From Elusimicrobiota bacterium (GTDB taxonomy: Bacteria > Elusimicrobiota > Elusimicrobia > UBA1565 > UBA9628): a stretch of 8,584 nt of DNA. The stretch lies in assembly GCA_016194625.1 (NCBI GenBank), contig JACQBB010000040.1:1-8584 (forward strand), in the 5' to 3' direction. Under the pieces are notes generated by a model. The model saw only the letters and a program-made list of their open reading frames with translations, did not search any database and had not been told where the DNA came from. Shown piece after piece: positions 6,058 to 8,584 of this stretch. Made by a program: the position numbers and the translations under genes. The first letter of the stretch is position 1, and each line of letters opens with the position of its first letter.

Positions 6058-6327
6058 CTACGCGCGGCGGGCGGGAGGAGCGCGGGCCGAGGACGCGCGG
6101 ACGGCGACCGTCGCGGCGGGAGCGTCCGCCGCCTGCGCCAGCGCGCAGGACGGGGCCTCGACGGCGACGACGGCGGGCGCGGGGGCGCCCGGCAGGCTGG
6201 CCTCCTGCATGTGGCAGACGACGCAGGAGGCCTCGGTCAGGTCCGAGTGGGAGAGGATGTGCAGCGTCGCGGTCGAGAACAGGACGGCCGCGACGGCGGC
6301 GGCGAGACAGCGCCGGAACGCGTTCAC
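6058..6327 (-). CDS. Small secreted or membrane-anchored Cys/His protein with CVVCH motif, first gene of the metal operon
   Basis: An 89-residue protein of unknown function. Basic residues then a hydrophobic stretch (about 7-22) form a signal peptide or anchor. Next come H23 and H27 (LHILSH) and C35-V-V-C38-H39, and the tail is Ala/Pro-rich, ending SSARAPPARRA. The layout (signal, 'LH.LSH', 'CxxCH', an 'RAPP'-type end) resembles small DUF2946-like proteins often seen beside metal-transport genes; this resemblance is recalled, not searched. CVVCH formally matches a haem c attachment motif. In so small a protein lying before a zinc importer, metal binding seems likelier. Possible roles are periplasmic metal carrier, sensor or partner of the barrel. 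The start is GTG 6325-6327: it has no Shine-Dalgarno and lies 6 bases after a good -10 hexamer. Stop to the next start is 71 bases, holding two hairpins. Confidence 0.65.
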   Translation of the reverse strand: MNAFRRCLAAAVAAVLFSTATLHILSHSDLTEASCVVCHMQEASLPGAPAPAVVAVEAPSCALAQAADAPAATVAVRASSARAPPARRA

Positions 6328-6347
6328 GCGTCCAGTATAGCAGACGC
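6328..6347. promoter_or_regulatory. Short inverted repeat spanning the -10 region, possible operator
   Basis: GCGTC and GACGC form 5-base arms around 10 bases that contain the -10 hexamer of the metal operon. A repressor bound here would block initiation, as Zur or other metal sensors do. The sequence does not resemble the AT-rich Zur boxes of proteobacteria or Firmicutes. Arms of 5 bases occur often by chance in GC-rich DNA, so the support is weak. Confidence 0.22.
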
Positions 6348-6363
6348 TCCTCCCCCCTGTCAG
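6334..6363 (-). promoter_or_regulatory. Sigma70-type promoter of the metal-import operon
   Basis: On the minus strand CTGACA (6363 down to 6358; 5 of 6 with TTGACA) is followed by an 18-base spacer and TATACT (6339 down to 6334; 5 of 6 with TATAAT). A TG one base upstream makes it an extended -10. This is the best promoter in the window and stands out in such GC-rich DNA. Predicted initiation falls at or within a couple of bases of the GTG start of the small Cys/His gene. The spacer contains six consecutive G residues. It would drive the small gene and, unless the hairpins stop transcription, the barrel and ABC genes. Confidence 0.65.
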
Positions 6364-6437
6364 TCCTACCGCGGGCCGGGTCCGTTGCCGCCCGCGCCGA
6401 GGGACCTCCGGCCCGCGCGCCCGCCGCGGAGCGTTGC

Positions 6438-6443
6438 TAGGAT
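6438..6443 (+). promoter_or_regulatory. Element before the EEP gene: AGGA Shine-Dalgarno or -10 (TAGGAT)
   Basis: TAGGAT preceded by TGC has the shape of an extended -10 and ends 5 bases before GTG 6449. The same bases contain AGGA with a 6-base gap to the GTG, a fair Shine-Dalgarno. Only one reading can apply to a given transcript. The Shine-Dalgarno reading supports choosing GTG 6449 over the in-frame TTG at 6434. Confidence 0.3.
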
Positions 6444-6448
6444 GCGGC

Positions 6449-7423
6449 GTGCTCGCGCGCCTCCTGCTCGCCTCGACGCTCCTCGCCGCTCCCGCGCCGT
6501 CCTCCGCGCAGGGCGCGGGCGCCGCGGCGAGCGAAGACCTGGGCGGCGCGCTGCGCCGCCTGATCGACCGCCTGCGCGGCGCCGTCCGCCCGGCGCCCCC
6601 GGCCGACGCGTCGGGCACCGCGCGCCTCGTCTCCTGGAACATCCAGACCTTCGGCCGCCGCGCGTCGCCCAAGCGCCGCCGCGCGATCGCCGGCGCGCTG
6701 GCCGCGATCCTCGGCGGCGACCGGCGCCCGACGGTGCTGGCGGCCGAGGAGATCGCCAACGCGGACTCCTCCGAGCTCCTCGAGACGATGCTGCCGCGCG
6801 GCTGGACCGCCTCCTTCCAGGACACCGAGGACGCGATGGACAACGGCGTGTACGCCGGGCCCGGCGCGGCCGTGGACTGCGCGTTCACGCTCGACGGCTT
6901 CGCGCATCCGCCGCGCGTCGCGCACCTGACCGTCGGCGACGCCGACTTCACGCTGGTGGTCGTCCACCTCGCCTACGAGAAGGGCGACGCGTCCGTCTCC
7001 GACGCGGAGCTGCTGCGCCTGCAGGAGTGGGTCGAGGCCGAGGCGGCGAAGCCCGGCGCCGACCCCGACTTCGTGATCGCCGGCGACTTCAACCTGCCCA
7101 CGCGGTCCGGCAAGGCCGCGAGCGCCCGCGCCTCCGCCGCCTCGTGGACGCCGCTCGAGGACGTGCTCGACGGGAGGCTCGCGGCGCTGGTTGACGAGCC
7201 GACCTCGCGCGGGCGCGGACGCGAGGCGGTCAACAACTACGACCACTTCCTGGTCTCGCGCTCCTTCCGCCAGCAGCTGCTGCTCGAGGCCGGACGCCTG
7301 GACGAGCGCCTGGTGCTGGACGCCGAGGAGTCCGCCGGCGCGCGCGCCTCCGACCATTTCCCCATCGCGCTGACCTTCCGCACGAAGGGCGCCGTCCGCC
7401 AAGGCCCGTCGACGTGCCGCTGA
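6449..7423 (+). CDS. Secreted endonuclease/exonuclease/phosphatase (EEP) family hydrolase
   Basis: A 324-residue protein with a Sec signal peptide (about 1-20, ending APSSA before QG) and an EEP fold of the DNase I/sphingomyelinase superfamily. Active-site landmarks occur in the expected order: N64 in VSWNIQTFG, E101 in LAAEEIAN (families usually show QE here), DNGVYAG (131-137), H173 in LVVVHLAY, D213 and N215 in IAGDFNLP, D265-H266 in NNYDHFLVS, and D302-H303 in SDHFPIALTF. All catalytic residues are therefore present and Mg-dependent phosphodiester hydrolysis is expected outside the cytoplasm. Substrate (DNA, RNA, lipid or other phosphodiester) cannot be told; the layout resembles bacterial secreted DNase I-like nucleases more than sphingomyelinases. 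The region between signal and domain (about 21-57) is Ala/Pro-rich. It is transcribed away from the metal operon and converges on the next gene with a 4-base gap. No functional link to zinc import is visible. Confidence 0.87.
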   Translation: MLARLLLASTLLAAPAPSSAQGAGAAASEDLGGALRRLIDRLRGAVRPAPPADASGTARLVSWNIQTFGRRASPKRRRAIAGALAAILGGDRRPTVLAAEEIANADSSELLETMLPRGWTASFQDTEDAMDNGVYAGPGAAVDCAFTLDGFAHPPRVAHLTVGDADFTLVVVHLAYEKGDASVSDAELLRLQEWVEAEAAKPGADPDFVIAGDFNLPTRSGKAASARASAASWTPLEDVLDGRLAALVDEPTSRGRGREAVNNYDHFLVSRSFRQQLLLEAGRLDERLVLDAEESAGARASDHFPIALTFRTKGAVRQGPSTCR

Positions 7424-7427
7424 CGCC

Positions 7428-8584
7428 TCAGTAGGCGAGGATCCGGTCGCCGTACGCGCGGCCGACCCCGCGCTCGAGGAGCTTGTTGACGGCGGCGGGC
7501 AGGAGCTCGACGCGCTTCTCCCTCATCAGCGTGCGCGTCACCCAGGCCTTCCCCCCGCGCTCGAACCAGACGGCCCCCGTCGCCGGGTCGCGCTGGCGCT
7601 CGACGGGCTCGAAGCGGCCGTCGGCGCGCGCGACGCCCAGGTCCAGTCCGCCGAAGCCGGAGTCCCAGGCGGCCGCGTCGTACACGGACGCCTCCGCGTA
7701 CGCCGGGACCGTGGGGCTCAGGCGCAGGAACTGCGTCCCGCGCTCGCCGTCGGGGCGGTCCTCCGGGCGGAAGTCGACGATCATGCCCTGCGCGCGCATC
7801 TTCTCGATGTGCTCCCAGAAGTCCGGCGGGTACGGCTTGTGGACGATGCGCTCCTCATGGACGGTCTTGACGCGCGGCGGCTTGGACAGGTCGCGCAGGT
7901 CGAAGGTGTAGGCGGCGTCGGACTTCACGCGGCGCGATTCCCCCTCCTCCAGTCCTTCGGAGCTCCCCGGGCCCTCGCGCTCGGCGAGCGCGACCAGCGC
8001 CCGCGCGTCGGGGTCCACCCAGATCATCTTCAGCGAATCCTCGCCGCGGTCGAAGGCGAGCCGCCGCGCGGTCCCCGCGGCCAGGTCGACGACGTGGATC
8101 TGGCCCGCGTTCGACGCGTACAGGTACGCGCGCCCCTCGAAGACCAGGAACTGGTCGGGATAGAGCACGGGCACGATGCCGTCGTGCGCTCCGGAATCCA
8201 GCGCGACCCGCGCCGGCGTGGACAGGTCCGCGTCGTACGCCAGCACCGCGTTCCCCGCGAACGCGTACAGGCGCGTCCCGTCGCAGCCGAGCAGGCGCGC
8301 CCCCTCCCGGTCGCCCGCCGTCTCGGCGCGGCGGTCGACGGCCAGCCCGGGGCCGAGCCGGTAGACGGCGCGCCCGAACGACTCGATCCCGTACACGCGC
8401 CCGGCGCAGGCGAGATGGTCCTCCGGGTCGCGCCGCGGCCCGGTCGCGGCCAGCGTGACCGAGCCGCCCGCGAGCGTCCAGTCGTAGGTGGCGGTGTCGG
8501 TGAAGACGACGAAGCCTCTCGTCGCCGCGGACGACGGCGCGGCGAAGGCGACGGCGAGCGCGAGCGCGGCGAGGTGGATGGTCA
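7428..8584 (-). CDS. Secreted protein of unknown function with beta-propeller-like repeats, first base of start codon beyond the window
   Basis: The frame is open from the right edge; the last codon there reads xTG, followed by a signal peptide (TIHLAALALAVAFAAPSSA, then ATRG). So only the first base of an ATG or GTG start appears to be missing, and the protein would be 385 residues. Residues about 60-200 contain several strand-turn-strand units of the kind seen in WD40/YVTN-like propellers: RLYAFAGNAVLAYDADL, GRAYLYASNAGQIHVVDL and LKMIWVDPDARALVALAE. A charged linker (about 202-222) follows, then a region with WEHIEKMRAQG and a C-terminal part ending in NKLLERGVGRAYGDRILAY. Only two Cys are present (60 and 101), a possible disulfide. 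I do not recognise the family or any catalytic motif. It ends 4 bases from the convergent EEP gene and shows no visible tie to the metal operon. Confidence 0.8.
   Translation of the reverse strand, partial: TIHLAALALAVAFAAPSSAATRGFVVFTDTATYDWTLAGGSVTLAATGPRRDPEDHLACAGRVYGIESFGRAVYRLGPGLAVDRRAETAGDREGARLLGCDGTRLYAFAGNAVLAYDADLSTPARVALDSGAHDGIVPVLYPDQFLVFEGRAYLYASNAGQIHVVDLAAGTARRLAFDRGEDSLKMIWVDPDARALVALAEREGPGSSEGLEEGESRRVKSDAAYTFDLRDLSKPPRVKTVHEERIVHKPYPPDFWEHIEKMRAQGMIVDFRPEDRPDGERGTQFLRLSPTVPAYAEASVYDAAAWDSGFGGLDLGVARADGRFEPVERQRDPATGAVWFERGGKAWVTRTLMREKRVELLPAAVNKLLERGVGRAYGDRILAY

Noticed and set aside
6223..6227. CVVCH as proof of a c-type cytochrome
   Set aside because: A single motif in an 89-residue protein beside a metal importer, without other cytochrome c features or maturation genes, is not enough; simple metal binding fits better.
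6320..6450. Classical Zur or Fur box upstream of the metal operon
   Set aside because: No AT-rich palindrome resembling known Zur/Fur sites was found in the divergent gap; only a short GC-rich inverted repeat is present.
5959..7194. Plus-strand open frame of about 411 codons
   Set aside because: It overlaps the barrel start, the small Cys/His gene and the EEP gene in another frame. The EEP frame has all catalytic motifs; this one is Arg/Gly/Ala-rich.
7424..7437. Hairpin CGCCT-CAGT-AGGCG at the convergent EEP/unknown-protein junction, considered as a bidirectional terminator
   Set aside because: Only 5-base arms, lying partly inside the coding sequence of the minus-strand gene, and no T-tract on either side.
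1..8584. Defence system, CRISPR array, mobile element or integrated phage
   Set aside because: No repeat array, transposase, integrase, tRNA-associated att site or toxin/nuclease cassette was seen. The EEP enzyme is a signal-peptide-bearing hydrolase and composition looks uniform across the window.

Overview
This is a very GC-rich window packed with genes. Outer-membrane and periplasmic-type proteins with Sec signal peptides point to a diderm (Gram-negative type) bacterium. The phylum cannot be fixed from the sequence. The alanine/arginine/proline-rich proteins would fit a high-GC lineage such as Myxococcota, Elusimicrobiota or similar, but that is a guess. Ten genes are supported. There is no tRNA, rRNA, CRISPR array, insertion sequence or phage gene. 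The longest gene-free stretch is about 120 bases (6328-6448).

Left part (1-1496, minus strand): a PAP2-type phosphatase and, directly downstream, a polytopic glycosyltransferase of the PMT/ArnT type that runs off the left edge. The glycosyltransferase frame has no normal start codon at its head. Together they suggest lipid-linked sugar or polyprenyl-phosphate chemistry at the inner membrane.

Centre (1555-6327): a metal-import region, most likely for zinc. A ZIP-family permease with a histidine-rich loop lies on the plus strand. Facing it on the minus strand is a five-gene run: a small secreted Cys/His protein with a CVVCH motif, an outer-membrane beta-barrel-like protein with a His-rich motif, and a complete ABC importer (binding protein, ATPase, permease). 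The last three overlap by 4 bases at each junction, and the barrel stops 16 bases before the binding protein. A good promoter (CTGACA-N18-TATACT) lies before the small gene, and two perfect hairpins lie between the small gene and the barrel gene. The simplest model is that metal crosses the outer membrane through the barrel, is caught by the periplasmic binding protein and is pumped inward by the ABC complex. The ZIP protein would be a second inner-membrane route. No regulator gene such as zur is present, and no classical Zur box was recognised.

Right part (6449-8584): a secreted endonuclease/exonuclease/phosphatase-fold enzyme on the plus strand converges on an unrecognised secreted protein on the minus strand. 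The start codon of the latter is cut by the right edge, apparently losing a single base.

Several gene heads (PAP2, ZIP, the small Cys/His protein, perhaps the EEP enzyme) have a -10-like hexamer only 5-7 bases before the start codon and, except for the EEP gene, no evident Shine-Dalgarno. This suggests leaderless mRNAs, whereas genes inside the metal operon have clear Shine-Dalgarno sequences.
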